Source of the DNA: an uncultured Clostridia bacterium | GTDB lineage: Bacteria > Bacillota > Clostridia > UMGS1883 | Direction: 5' to 3' | DNA length: 11,834 nucleotides | NCBI GenBank assembly: GCA_947630525.1 | Contig: CANRHW010000030.1 | Location: 1 to 11,834 of the forward strand | Shown: in pieces, positions 1 to 7,124 of the stretch | Layout: every line of letters begins with the position of its first letter | Numbering within the stretch: position 1 is the stretch's first letter | The notes under the pieces: model-generated | What the model was told of the DNA's origin: nothing | What the model saw: only the letters and a program-made list of their open reading frames with translations | The model's database searches: none | Program-made: the position numbers and the translations under genes

Positions 1-238
1 AAGTTTTTTCTCAAATTTACTTACGCTTTCGCATAAGTCCTCTTGAGCCCTTAACGCTATCTAATTTTCAAGGTCCACCAGCCTGAGGCTGGACCCTATT
101 TCGCGCATCAGCGTTTGCCAGGCACTGCTGCCTTGCCCGCGCCTCTGCGTCCGTGTGGGTTTTTACACTCTTTGGCCATTCGGCCCCGCTTACCCGCGCA
201 CAGCGCTGTAAGTCTTTGCCGCCGCTTTCGCTGACAGC
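1..238 (-). other. Probable rRNA operon leader; 16S gene lies beyond the left edge
   Basis: No credible protein gene is seen in this stretch. Read on the minus strand it starts just downstream of a strong promoter and folds into many short hairpins. Examples are a CCAGCC/GGCTGG stem at 78-92 and a 7-bp stem closed by a GAAA tetraloop at 20-37. At about 57-75 the minus strand reads GGACCTTGAAAATTAGATAG. This resembles the boxA-like antitermination segment that precedes 16S or 23S genes in Firmicutes. The promoter immediately upstream favours the leader before a 16S gene over a 16S-23S spacer. No rRNA gene is visible inside the window, so the assignment is inference from promoter, boxA and structure. 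Confidence 0.6.
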
Positions 239-244
239 TTAATT

Positions 245-303
245 AGTTTAACACAATTGCTCCCGTTTGTCAAGCCCTTTTTTTAATTTTTTTAAAAAAA
301 TTT
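245..303 (-). promoter_or_regulatory. Strong sigma-A promoter with UP-like element, likely rrn P1
   Basis: On the minus strand a perfect TTGACA (268-273) is followed by a 17-nt spacer and TAAACT (245-250), so transcription should start near 238 and run left. Upstream, 274-303 is almost pure A/T tracts, like the UP elements of rRNA promoters. The -35 box contains the TGA stop codon of the acyltransferase gene, and the A-tracts are its terminal Phe and Lys codons. The promoter call rests directly on the sequence; its link to an rRNA operon is inferred from the leader that follows. Confidence 0.75.
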
Positions 304-1391
304 CTCATGGCGGAAATCACGGCGTCATAAACGGCCGCAAATCCCAGAGACAAAAGGAATACCAGCAGCGGTTTAGCGTACATATAGACCGTATTCCACG
401 CATATCCGTATTTCATTCCTTCTAAATCCAGGCAGTTAAGCACAATAATATGCACTATATAAATTGTGGTGCTATACCTACGTCCCATTGCGGACACAAC
501 TCTAAGAACGGGATTTTTTTTGAACCTATCCTCGTCGGCGCACATACAAGCCAGCATCAATGAGAGCACGAGGAAAAATGTGCTGACGAACATTTCCCTA
601 GAGCCGGCCCAAAAGGCGTACATTTTTACATACAGATGAGCCTCGGCTACTGAAAGCGCCGCGAACACACCGGCCATAACAAGGGGCGCAACGTTATTGC
701 CAACTCTTTTTACAATGGGCCTTTCATAAGCGGCAAGCATATCGCCCAGGCAAAAAAACGGTATCCCGGTGAGCAGGAAATTCCTCACATATGGGACCGG
801 CAGTTCACGCCCGAAGAAACGCATGGGGAACTGGCCTATTATATAGCCGAACACGAGGAGTACGGGCGCCAAAGCCCACAACACCCTGCGGCCCGAGAGT
901 TTATCAAACACAAGCGCCGCCAGCAGCACATAAAGCACTGCCGACAGGTACCAGATATGGCTGCCATAGGGCACGATATTGAGAAAAAGATATTGCCAGA
1001 TATCGCCCTGGGGCTTTGCAAATGTTCCATTATAGTGGAGAGAAAGCAAATTTTCCCAAAAAGTATAGAGCAGCACCGAACCCACCAAAAGAAGCACGAT
1101 CTTTCTTATCTGACGCAGACCGCCGTTCCTGTCCACGGTGCGTTGATAAAAAAAGCCCGTGACAGCAAAGAACGTAGGAACGGCCACGCGCGCCAGCGAA
1201 AGCGAAACAAAGCCCGCCTCACCGGGCATAAGAGCATGGATGCAGACAATTAAAAAGGCACAGACAAGCTTGAGAAAATCAAAGGTGTAATATCTGCGGC
1301 CATGGGGAGGCGGCGTCACCTCCGCCGCGGTTATCTGAGACTGACAGGCGGGTTCCGCCGAGACCTCCGGGGGCATATCGTACATAGTCAT
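270..1391 (-). CDS. Membrane acyltransferase, acyltransferase-3 family
   Basis: Integral membrane protein of 373 aa, resembling the acyltransferase-3 family (PF01757), which transfers acyl groups such as acetyl to sugars of surface polysaccharides, lipids or peptidoglycan. After a polar N-terminal tail of about 35 residues comes the typical first helix, DFLKLVCAFLIVCIHALM, with the family's conserved histidine at residue 52. The SLARVAVPTFFAVTGFFY segment follows, and then roughly eight more hydrophobic helices. The protein ends in a lysine-rich tail (FFKKIKKRA). The start chosen is the ATG at 1391, preceded by AAAAGGAT at a suitable distance. An in-frame TTG at 1424 would add 11 residues but has no ribosome binding site. 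It lies between the lectin-array gene and the rrn promoter on the same strand, which fits a role in surface glycan modification. The substrate cannot be told from sequence. Confidence 0.85.
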   Translation of the reverse strand: MTMYDMPPEVSAEPACQSQITAAEVTPPPHGRRYYTFDFLKLVCAFLIVCIHALMPGEAGFVSLSLARVAVPTFFAVTGFFYQRTVDRNGGLRQIRKIVLLLVGSVLLYTFWENLLSLHYNGTFAKPQGDIWQYLFLNIVPYGSHIWYLSAVLYVLLAALVFDKLSGRRVLWALAPVLLVFGYIIGQFPMRFFGRELPVPYVRNFLLTGIPFFCLGDMLAAYERPIVKRVGNNVAPLVMAGVFAALSVAEAHLYVKMYAFWAGSREMFVSTFFLVLSLMLACMCADEDRFKKNPVLRVVSAMGRRYSTTIYIVHIIVLNCLDLEGMKYGYAWNTVYMYAKPLLVFLLSLGFAAVYDAVISAMRNFFKKIKKRA

Positions 1392-1431
1392 ACGCCACGA
1401 TCCTTTTCGGTGAATTTCTGCCAAAACGCAA

Positions 1432-1468
1432 TTACCACAGGAACGGATTTAAGCCGCCCCTGTGGTAA
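1432..1468 (-). terminator. Hairpin downstream of the lectin-array gene, possible terminator
   Basis: A perfect 10-bp inverted repeat, TTACCACAGG (1432-1441) and CCTGTGGTAA (1459-1468), encloses a 17-nt loop with a small inner CGG/CCG pairing. It sits 31 nt after the stop codon of the lectin-array gene. On the minus strand it is followed by ATTGCGTTTT, a poor U-tract. It is probably a transcript-end or processing hairpin, but reading through to the acyltransferase gene, which has no obvious promoter of its own, is possible. Confidence 0.45.
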
Positions 1469-1498
1469 ATAGCGCTAAAACTATCTAAATTGGGACAA

Positions 1499-4400
1499 TT
1501 ACTTAGCAGCGATTATCCAAACGGTCGCGTTAGATTTGGCGACCTGCTGAATGGCATTGCCTACTACGGAAAGATAGAGGCCGGACATCATGCTCTTGAT
1601 GTAATATCCATTGTCGCCGTCTTTTTCAAATACCCACATCTGGTTTTCGCCGCCGTTGCCTTCCCAAACGATGATCTCGCCGCCAACGTCATGGGACTGG
1701 CCGGAAACGTCCATATACAGGCCTGTGCCAAGGTTCTTGAACGACGCGCCGTCAAGAGTCCACTGCTGATTGCCGTTATTGGTGTAAGCGGTCACGGAAA
1801 GAGACTGATTATTGGAACCAACCGTAAGCACGTTGTCGGTGCCGGTCTGAACGATGATGAAGTCACCGCCGACGCTGGTCATATTAGTATACTTACTGGT
1901 AGGCCCGGTAACGGAAGTAACGGTGTTGGGATTATTGACAACGCCGCCGGTAACGCTGGTGTCGGCAACAACGAGCTTCGTTGCGCTGGACTTGTCGACC
2001 TGCTGAACGTTGCCGCCAACTATGCCAAGATAAAGATTGGACATAGTGCTCTTGAGATAATAACCGTCGTTATCCTTTTCAAAGGCCCACTGCTGATTTA
2101 CGCCGCCGTTGCCCTCCCATACGCCGATCTGGGCGCCGGGATCGCGGGATTCGCCGGACACGTCAAGGAAGAGGCCGGTGCCGAGATTCTTAATGGCGGA
2201 GCCGTCAAGAGCCCACTGCTGCCTGCTGTCGCCGGTATAAGCGCCCGTGGTTATGGTATAATTGTCGGAGCCGATATTAAGGGCATTTTCGGTGCCATAG
2301 GGAACCAAGATGAAGTTGCCGTTAATGCTGTCAAGATTCTTATAGCCGTTGGAAACAGTGGGAACGGTCGTACCCTGAGTTTCCGCCTGCTGAGGCTCGG
2401 GGTTGGCCGAAGCGACGATAAATCTGGTGGCGCCGGCCCTGTCGGTCTGCTGAGCGCTGCCGGAGGCCATGGAAACATAGAGGTTAGACATGGTGCTCTT
2501 TACATAGTAAGCGCCATTATCAAGCTCAAAGGCCCACTTCTGATTTGCGCCGCCGTTGCCTTCCCATACGCCGACCTGAGCGCCGGGATCGCGGGATTCG
2601 TTGGAAACATCCATATATGTGCCAGTAGCCACATTCTTGATGGAGGAACCGTCGAGAGTCCACTGCTGACGGGCGTCGCCCGCATAAGCGCCGCCGTTTA
2701 CAATGGCATAATTGTCGCCGCCCACGGTAATGGCATTGTTAGTTCCTACGGGAACCATGATAAAGTTGCCGGAAATATAATCCAAATTGGTGTAAGCGCT
2801 GGTTACCGCCAGAGCGGACTCGGCTGCGGAGCCTACCTCAATAGGAGTAAATCTGGTGGCGTTGATAAGAGAACGCTGGATAGCCAGGCCATCGACAATA
2901 GAGACGTAGAGGCCGGAATTGTTATTCCTGATATAGTAGCCGTCATCAAATATATCGAAAGACCAGTTCTGGCCGATGCCGGCCTTTTCCTCAACGCAAA
3001 GCTTGATAGCAAGAACGGTGGAGCCGTCATGGATGCCCAGGCGCTTGCCGGTAGCGGTATTTACTATAGCCGTACCGTCAAGGGTCCACTTCTGATCGTC
3101 GGTAGCCGTATAAGGACCGGCCACAACGGTATGACCATCCTTGTCGATAGTGAGGATAGAGCCGTCTGCGGCGGAAAGTACAAACTCGCCGATAGCGCTC
3201 ATGTCGGGGAGATTTGCCCCGGCTGCGCCGCCGGCAGCCGCACCGCCGGTGGTAACTATAGTACCGTCAGTGATGACCCACTTAGTAGCGGAGCCCTTGG
3301 AGCGCTGCTGTACGCTGCCGCCCACATATGCAAGGTAAAGACCGGACATGGCGTTTTGGAAATAGTAGCCGTCGCCGTCCTTTTCAAGAGTCCACTGCTG
3401 GTTAGCGCCGCCGTTGCCTTCCCATACGCCGACCTGGCCGCCCTCGTCCATAGACTGGTTGAATACGTCCATATAGGCGCCGGTAGAAGAGCTGCGCACG
3501 CCCGAACCGTCAAGAGACCATTTCTGCATATCGCCGCCAACGGAAAGGGAAGCGCCGTCGGAAGCCACATAAAGTACGTCGGTGCTGCCCACGGGGGCTA
3601 TCATGAATTCGCCGGACACGCTGTCCATATTCTTATAGCCGGTAGTGCCCGCGCCGCCGGTGGTAACTATGGTACCGTCGGTAACTATCCATTTGGTCGC
3701 GGAGCCGCGGCTGCGCTGCTGTACGCTGCCGCCGGAATAAGCCAGGTAGAGGCCGGACATGGCGTTCTTTATATAATAACCGTTGCCGTCATTTTCAAAG
3801 GACCACTGCTGATTGGCGCCGCCGTTGCCTTCCCATACGCCGACCTGGCCGCCCTCGTCCATAGACTGGTTGAACACGTCCATATAGGTGCCGGTGGAAT
3901 CGTTCTTGATGCCCGCGCCGTCGAGAGACCATTTCTGCTGAGCCGCGCCCACAACAAGGGACGCGCCGTCAGAAGCTACGGAAAGCACGTCGGTGCTGCC
4001 AAAAGGAGCAAGCAGGAACTGGCCGGAAACGGTGGCCATGTTCTTATAGCTGGAGGTGCTGGCGCCGCCGCTTACGGTAACGATCGTTCCGTCGGTAACC
4101 ACCCACTTGGTAGCGGAGCCCCTGGAACGCTGCTGTACGTTGCCGCCAACATTGGCGAGATAAAGGCCGGACATGGCGTTCTTTACATAATAGCCGTCGC
4201 CGTCTTTCTCAAAGGTCCACTGCTGATTGGCGCCGCCGTTGCCTTCCCACGCGCCAACCTGGCCGCCTTCGTCCATAGACTGGTTGAATACGTCCACAAA
4301 GATGCCCGTGGAAACATTCTTAATGCCCGCGCCGTCAAGGGTCCACTTCTGCTGAGCGGAACCAACGGTAAGGGTAGAGCCGTCAGAAGCTATAGAAAGT

Positions 4401-6388
4401 ACGTCGGTGCTGCCGTAAGGGGCAAGCAGGAACTCGCCGGAAACGGCGTCCATATTCTTATAGCCGGATACGCTGCCGCCGGAGCCGCCGGCCCCATTGA
4501 TTTTAACCTCGGAAAGAGAAGCCCACGAGCCCTCATTGGAGCCGTTAACGCCGACCCTGATGTACCGGGCGGAAGCGCCTACGGCATGGTTCTCGACCTT
4601 ACCGCCGCCGGCGGCTGCCGCGCCGTTAAACACGCTGGTGTAGGAAGAACCGTCAGCGCTGTACTCAACGCTGTAGTTTATCATCCTCTGAGGATTGTCG
4701 GGGTTGTAGTCGCGCATCTGTACGTCTACGGAAGCCACCTCAACGGCGCTGCCCAAATCATAAGTAATGCTCTGGCTGTTTTCGGCGGCCCAGAAAGTGC
4801 CGGGATTGCCGTCGAAAGAGTTGCGCCCGCTGTTTTCAGGCTGAGGCTCGGCCGTGGCCGTATAGGAGACGGGAGTTATAGAGCCGCCGCCGGAGCTGCC
4901 GCCGGCGTTGCTGCCGGAAGAGGTCGTCTCACTGGTATAAATCATGAGCTCGGCAAAGGAAGCCCAGGTGCCCTGGTCGGAACCGTTAACGTCGATCTTG
5001 ATGTATCTGGCGTTGGCGTTGACCTCATAAGTTTCGGGAACGCCGCCGCCCGGTTTGCCCTCGCCGGAGAATATCGAGGTATAAGAGTTGTTGTCGCTGC
5101 TGTAGCTGAGGCCGTACTTTACCTTCCTCTCAGCCGCATCGCCGCTGTACTGACGGATATATGCGGTGAGGCCGGTAATTGCGGTCTCCTTGCCCAAATC
5201 TATGGTGAGGAACTGCTGATTTTCAGCGGCCCAGTAAGTGCCGGGGTTATTGTCGAACACCTTATCGGGGCCGTTCTCCATTTCGGGAACCGCGGACGCC
5301 TGATAGGTAAAGGTAGACGCGTCAATCTGATTGCCGAGAGACGACGTATTGCTGTTGCTGCTGCTGTCGGAGCTGCCGCCGTTATAGGCCTGAACCTCGG
5401 CAAGGCTGTTCCAGGAGCCGCCGGCAGAAGTGCCGTTAACTGTAACTCTTACATAGCGGTAAGCGCCGCTCACCTTATATGTATCCCACTGCTGGTTCTG
5501 TGTGGAGGAGCCGGAATAAATCGTAGTGTAGTTCTTATTGTCCTCCGAAACAGCCAACTGGAAGTTAGCCGCGCGCTCGGTATACTTCGCAAAAGCGATG
5601 CGGATTTCGGTCATATTATTAATCTTGCCGATATCGCCTACGATAGTGGACGAACCCTCGGCAGCCCAGAAAGTGCCGGTGTTGCCGTCGTTGATATTAT
5701 TTGCGCCGTTATTGGCCTCGGGCTCGGCGGAGGCGGTAACCGTCACAAATTTGAGCTGGCCCTTGTCATCGCTGGCGGCGTTGCCGCTGTTGGTATTAGT
5801 GGGCCATTCCTGTTCGTAATATGTAGGAACGGAAATAGGGGGCAAAACGCCGGTGCGGATGGCGTTGGCTATGGTCGCGATGGCCACAGCGTCAGAAGCG
5901 GCATCCTTTATAACGCGGCGTGAAGAAATTACTACGAGCTGAGTCGCCTTATCGTAGAAAACGGTCTGGCCGGCAACCTTTTCAGCCAAAGCGAGAAGAG
6001 GCACCATAACCACGCCGCCCTCTACCTTGGGGGCAACGGACAACTCGTATCCCCTGCCGTTAAGGGTATACTGTGTGCTGCCGACACGAAGCACGGCGTA
6101 TTTTTCCATGCCGAAGCGAAGTTCAATAAGCCCCGTCGCCTCGTTGTAGTTGACCATGCCTTCAAGCAGAGTCGTAACCGCGCTGAGGGGAACAAGAACT
6201 TCTTCGCCCTCGGCCACCGGAGCGGCCTGCAAGGTCTGCAAAGAATTATTAGCCACAACGGTAGTATTGCCTACCAAAAGGGCCACATTGTTGTTAAGGA
6301 CGGTTCCATACTCAGCGGCGGACGCGGAAATGCTCACGCAGCCCACTATCATCGTAAGAACCACCAAAAGGCAGAGCACCTTTTTCAT
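1499..6388 (-). CDS. Exported multi-lectin protein: stalk domain, 3 discoidin, 7 beta-trefoil repeats
   Basis: A 1629-aa exported protein with no enzymatic domain that I can recognise. Residues 1-26 form a signal sequence. Residues 64-156 resemble the copper amine oxidase N-terminal (stalk) domain often found in secreted clostridial proteins. Three F5/8-type C (discoidin) carbohydrate-binding domains lie at about 213-336, 357-486 and 507-631, each with the FWAAE or YWAAE motif, separated by Gly/Ser-rich linkers. Residues 643-1629 are seven tandem ricin-type beta-trefoil repeats of 130-151 aa with paired QxW motifs. The chain ends with repeat 7; there is no LPXTG or SLH anchor. The start is firm: TAAGGAGGG (6398-6406) lies 9 nt before the ATG. 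The gene has its own promoter. The likely role is binding glycans of host, diet or cell wall at the cell surface or in the medium; the ligand is unknown. Domain names are recognition by eye, not a profile search. Confidence 0.88.
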   Translation of the reverse strand: MKKVLCLLVVLTMIVGCVSISASAAEYGTVLNNNVALLVGNTTVVANNSLQTLQAAPVAEGEEVLVPLSAVTTLLEGMVNYNEATGLIELRFGMEKYAVLRVGSTQYTLNGRGYELSVAPKVEGGVVMVPLLALAEKVAGQTVFYDKATQLVVISSRRVIKDAASDAVAIATIANAIRTGVLPPISVPTYYEQEWPTNTNSGNAASDDKGQLKFVTVTASAEPEANNGANNINDGNTGTFWAAEGSSTIVGDIGKINNMTEIRIAFAKYTERAANFQLAVSEDNKNYTTIYSGSSTQNQQWDTYKVSGAYRYVRVTVNGTSAGGSWNSLAEVQAYNGGSSDSSSNSNTSSLGNQIDASTFTYQASAVPEMENGPDKVFDNNPGTYWAAENQQFLTIDLGKETAITGLTAYIRQYSGDAAERKVKYGLSYSSDNNSYTSIFSGEGKPGGGVPETYEVNANARYIKIDVNGSDQGTWASFAELMIYTSETTSSGSNAGGSSGGGSITPVSYTATAEPQPENSGRNSFDGNPGTFWAAENSQSITYDLGSAVEVASVDVQMRDYNPDNPQRMINYSVEYSADGSSYTSVFNGAAAAGGGKVENHAVGASARYIRVGVNGSNEGSWASLSEVKINGAGGSGGSVSGYKNMDAVSGEFLLAPYGSTDVLSIASDGSTLTVGSAQQKWTLDGAGIKNVSTGIFVDVFNQSMDEGGQVGAWEGNGGANQQWTFEKDGDGYYVKNAMSGLYLANVGGNVQQRSRGSATKWVVTDGTIVTVSGGASTSSYKNMATVSGQFLLAPFGSTDVLSVASDGASLVVGAAQQKWSLDGAGIKNDSTGTYMDVFNQSMDEGGQVGVWEGNGGANQQWSFENDGNGYYIKNAMSGLYLAYSGGSVQQRSRGSATKWIVTDGTIVTTGGAGTTGYKNMDSVSGEFMIAPVGSTDVLYVASDGASLSVGGDMQKWSLDGSGVRSSSTGAYMDVFNQSMDEGGQVGVWEGNGGANQQWTLEKDGDGYYFQNAMSGLYLAYVGGSVQQRSKGSATKWVITDGTIVTTGGAAAGGAAGANLPDMSAIGEFVLSAADGSILTIDKDGHTVVAGPYTATDDQKWTLDGTAIVNTATGKRLGIHDGSTVLAIKLCVEEKAGIGQNWSFDIFDDGYYIRNNNSGLYVSIVDGLAIQRSLINATRFTPIEVGSAAESALAVTSAYTNLDYISGNFIMVPVGTNNAITVGGDNYAIVNGGAYAGDARQQWTLDGSSIKNVATGTYMDVSNESRDPGAQVGVWEGNGGANQKWAFELDNGAYYVKSTMSNLYVSMASGSAQQTDRAGATRFIVASANPEPQQAETQGTTVPTVSNGYKNLDSINGNFILVPYGTENALNIGSDNYTITTGAYTGDSRQQWALDGSAIKNLGTGLFLDVSGESRDPGAQIGVWEGNGGVNQQWAFEKDNDGYYLKSTMSNLYLGIVGGNVQQVDKSSATKLVVADTSVTGGVVNNPNTVTSVTGPTSKYTNMTSVGGDFIIVQTGTDNVLTVGSNNQSLSVTAYTNNGNQQWTLDGASFKNLGTGLYMDVSGQSHDVGGEIIVWEGNGGENQMWVFEKDGDNGYYIKSMMSGLYLSVVGNAIQQVAKSNATVWIIAAK
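1502..4462 (-). repeat. Seven tandem ~400-bp repeats encoding beta-trefoil lectin domains
   Basis: Approximate repeat borders in protein order are R1 4462-4049, R2 4048-3638, R3 3637-3206, R4 3205-2795, R5 2794-2345, R6 2344-1892 and R7 1891-1502. R1-R3 are close copies of one another and share the motif DVFNQSMDEGGQVG. R5-R7 form a second group with DVSxxSxD. R4 is the most divergent. R2 and R3 share a 59-nt identical block (3816-3874 and 3405-3463, offset 411 nt, exactly 137 codons), which points to recent duplication or gene conversion. Confidence 0.9.
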
Positions 6389-6415
6389 GATGAAATTCCC
6401 TCCTTAGAAGTTGAG

Positions 6416-6432
6416 GTCGGGCATGACCCGAC
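6416..6432 (-). promoter_or_regulatory. 5' UTR hairpin of the lectin-array mRNA
   Basis: A perfect 6-bp stem, GTCGGG (6416-6421) and CCCGAC (6427-6432), closes a 5-nt loop. It lies about 8 nt after the expected transcription start and 10 nt before the ribosome binding site. It would sit at the very 5' end of the message, where such hairpins commonly slow decay. The role is inferred from position only. Confidence 0.5.
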
Positions 6433-6446
6433 ATAATTACAAGTCT

Positions 6447-6475
6447 ATTATAAAACTTTTTTTCCCATTTGTAAA
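6447..6475 (-). promoter_or_regulatory. Sigma-A promoter of the lectin-array gene
   Basis: On the minus strand TTTACA (6470-6475), a 17-nt spacer and a perfect TATAAT (6447-6452) lie in an AT-rich stretch. Transcription should start near 6440, giving a leader of about 50 nt with one hairpin. The match and spacing make this one of the best promoters in the window. Confidence 0.8.
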
Positions 6476-6524
6476 TAGAAATTTTAAATTTAGTAAAAAT
6501 GTATAAAAAACGAGTGTGTTTTTT

Positions 6525-6770
6525 TCACAATATACCCATAAGGAAGAGATAGCCGAGGGCGGCAAGGAGAATATAATCGTCGCAGCCCTCAAAAAACAAA
6601 ACGGCGATTATACCTATTAGTATATAATCATCTTTTTGCATATTATTTATAAAATTCAGCAAGTTTCGGGGTTCCCCATTGCCGTCGGGCGGCGGCGCCG
6701 GAAGGTTCGGCGGTTCGGGGCGGGCCGGCCCCTGGCCCGGAAGGAAGGGCGTCATGCTTCTGCTTCTCAC
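6525..6770 (-). CDS. Small two-helix membrane protein with duplicated DDYIL motif
   Basis: An 81-aa protein, third of a three-gene cluster. The N-terminal half is rich in Pro and Gly and probably unstructured. The C-terminal half holds two hydrophobic segments, each introduced by the same motif: DDYILIGIIAVLFF (residues 47-60) and DDYILLAALGYLFL (64-77). This looks like an internal duplication. The chosen start is GTG at 6770, inside the sequence GTGA that overlaps the stop codon of the upstream gene. GGGAGG lies 6 nt before it, so translational coupling is likely. An in-frame ATG at 6755 has no ribosome binding site. I recognise the DDYIL-hydrophobic pattern as a type of small clostridial protein, but I know no function for it. 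Confidence 0.72.
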   Translation of the reverse strand: MRSRSMTPFLPGQGPARPEPPNLPAPPPDGNGEPRNLLNFINNMQKDDYILIGIIAVLFFEGCDDYILLAALGYLFLMGIL

Positions 6771-7108
6771 GGCCGGCCTCCCAGCGCTCCCGGAGCGCCG
6801 CCAAGGGAGGACAGCAGCGCTCCCAGCGAACCGTTCTGGCTCCCAAGCTTAAGCACGCTCATCATAGCCACCGCCCCATCCACATATGAGGCGCGCTTTT
6901 CGCTCAGGAAAGGTTTGAGCGCCATGAGCAGCCGGGCCCTGGCGTCGCCGCGCATATCCGGGAAGTTCCCGTTCGCCGCCGGCTGAGGAGCCGCTTGGGC
7001 GGCTCCGTCCCCCGGAACGCCCATGCCCAGCGAACCGGCTATAGCCGATATTTTCTTCATTGCCTCCGGGTCGTTCAGCACCGCGGAGATTTGCTCCTCC
7101 AAACTCAT
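6767..7108 (-). CDS. Small conserved-type hypothetical protein, middle gene of cluster
   Basis: A 113-aa protein with an amphipathic N-terminus (MSLEEQISAVLNDPEAMKKI), a low-complexity Ala/Pro/Gly middle, and a helical segment ARLLMALKPFLSEKRASYVD at about 58-77. It ends in a Gly/Leu-rich tail. The LLxALKPFLSxxR pattern is typical of uncharacterised clostridial proteins. No signal peptide or clear membrane helix is seen. GGGAGG stands 7 nt before the ATG at 7108, 16 nt after the stop codon of the gene before it. The stop codon overlaps the start of the DDYIL gene. Packing and coupling suggest the three products are needed together; the function is unknown. Confidence 0.78.
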   Translation of the reverse strand: MSLEEQISAVLNDPEAMKKISAIAGSLGMGVPGDGAAQAAPQPAANGNFPDMRGDARARLLMALKPFLSEKRASYVDGAVAMMSVLKLGSQNGSLGALLSSLGGAPGALGGRP

Positions 7109-7124
7109 TAGACAGCCTCCCGTT

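Noticed and set aside
1..269. tRNA genes or a 16S-23S spacer in the left edge
   Set aside because: No tRNA cloverleaf or CCA end was seen and a strong promoter stands directly upstream, so an operon leader fits better than an internal spacer.
1392..1498. Search for a separate promoter of the acyltransferase gene
   Set aside because: No -35/-10 pair with acceptable match and spacing was found. Only the inverted repeat at 1432-1468 stands out.
1490..5923. Open frame of 1477 codons on the plus strand, opposite the lectin-array gene
   Set aside because: It is in codon register with the minus-strand gene, so a stop would appear only where that gene uses TTA, CTA or TCA. The gene's GC-biased codons avoid these and the repeats multiply the effect. 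The translated product is a repetitive artefact. The minus-strand gene has a signal sequence, recognisable domains, a ribosome binding site and a promoter.
6504..6535. Possible terminator for the small-protein cluster (TGTG, A-tract, CACA, then TTTTTT on the minus strand)
   Set aside because: The stem is only 4 bp and the T-run is separated by several bases; too weak to call.
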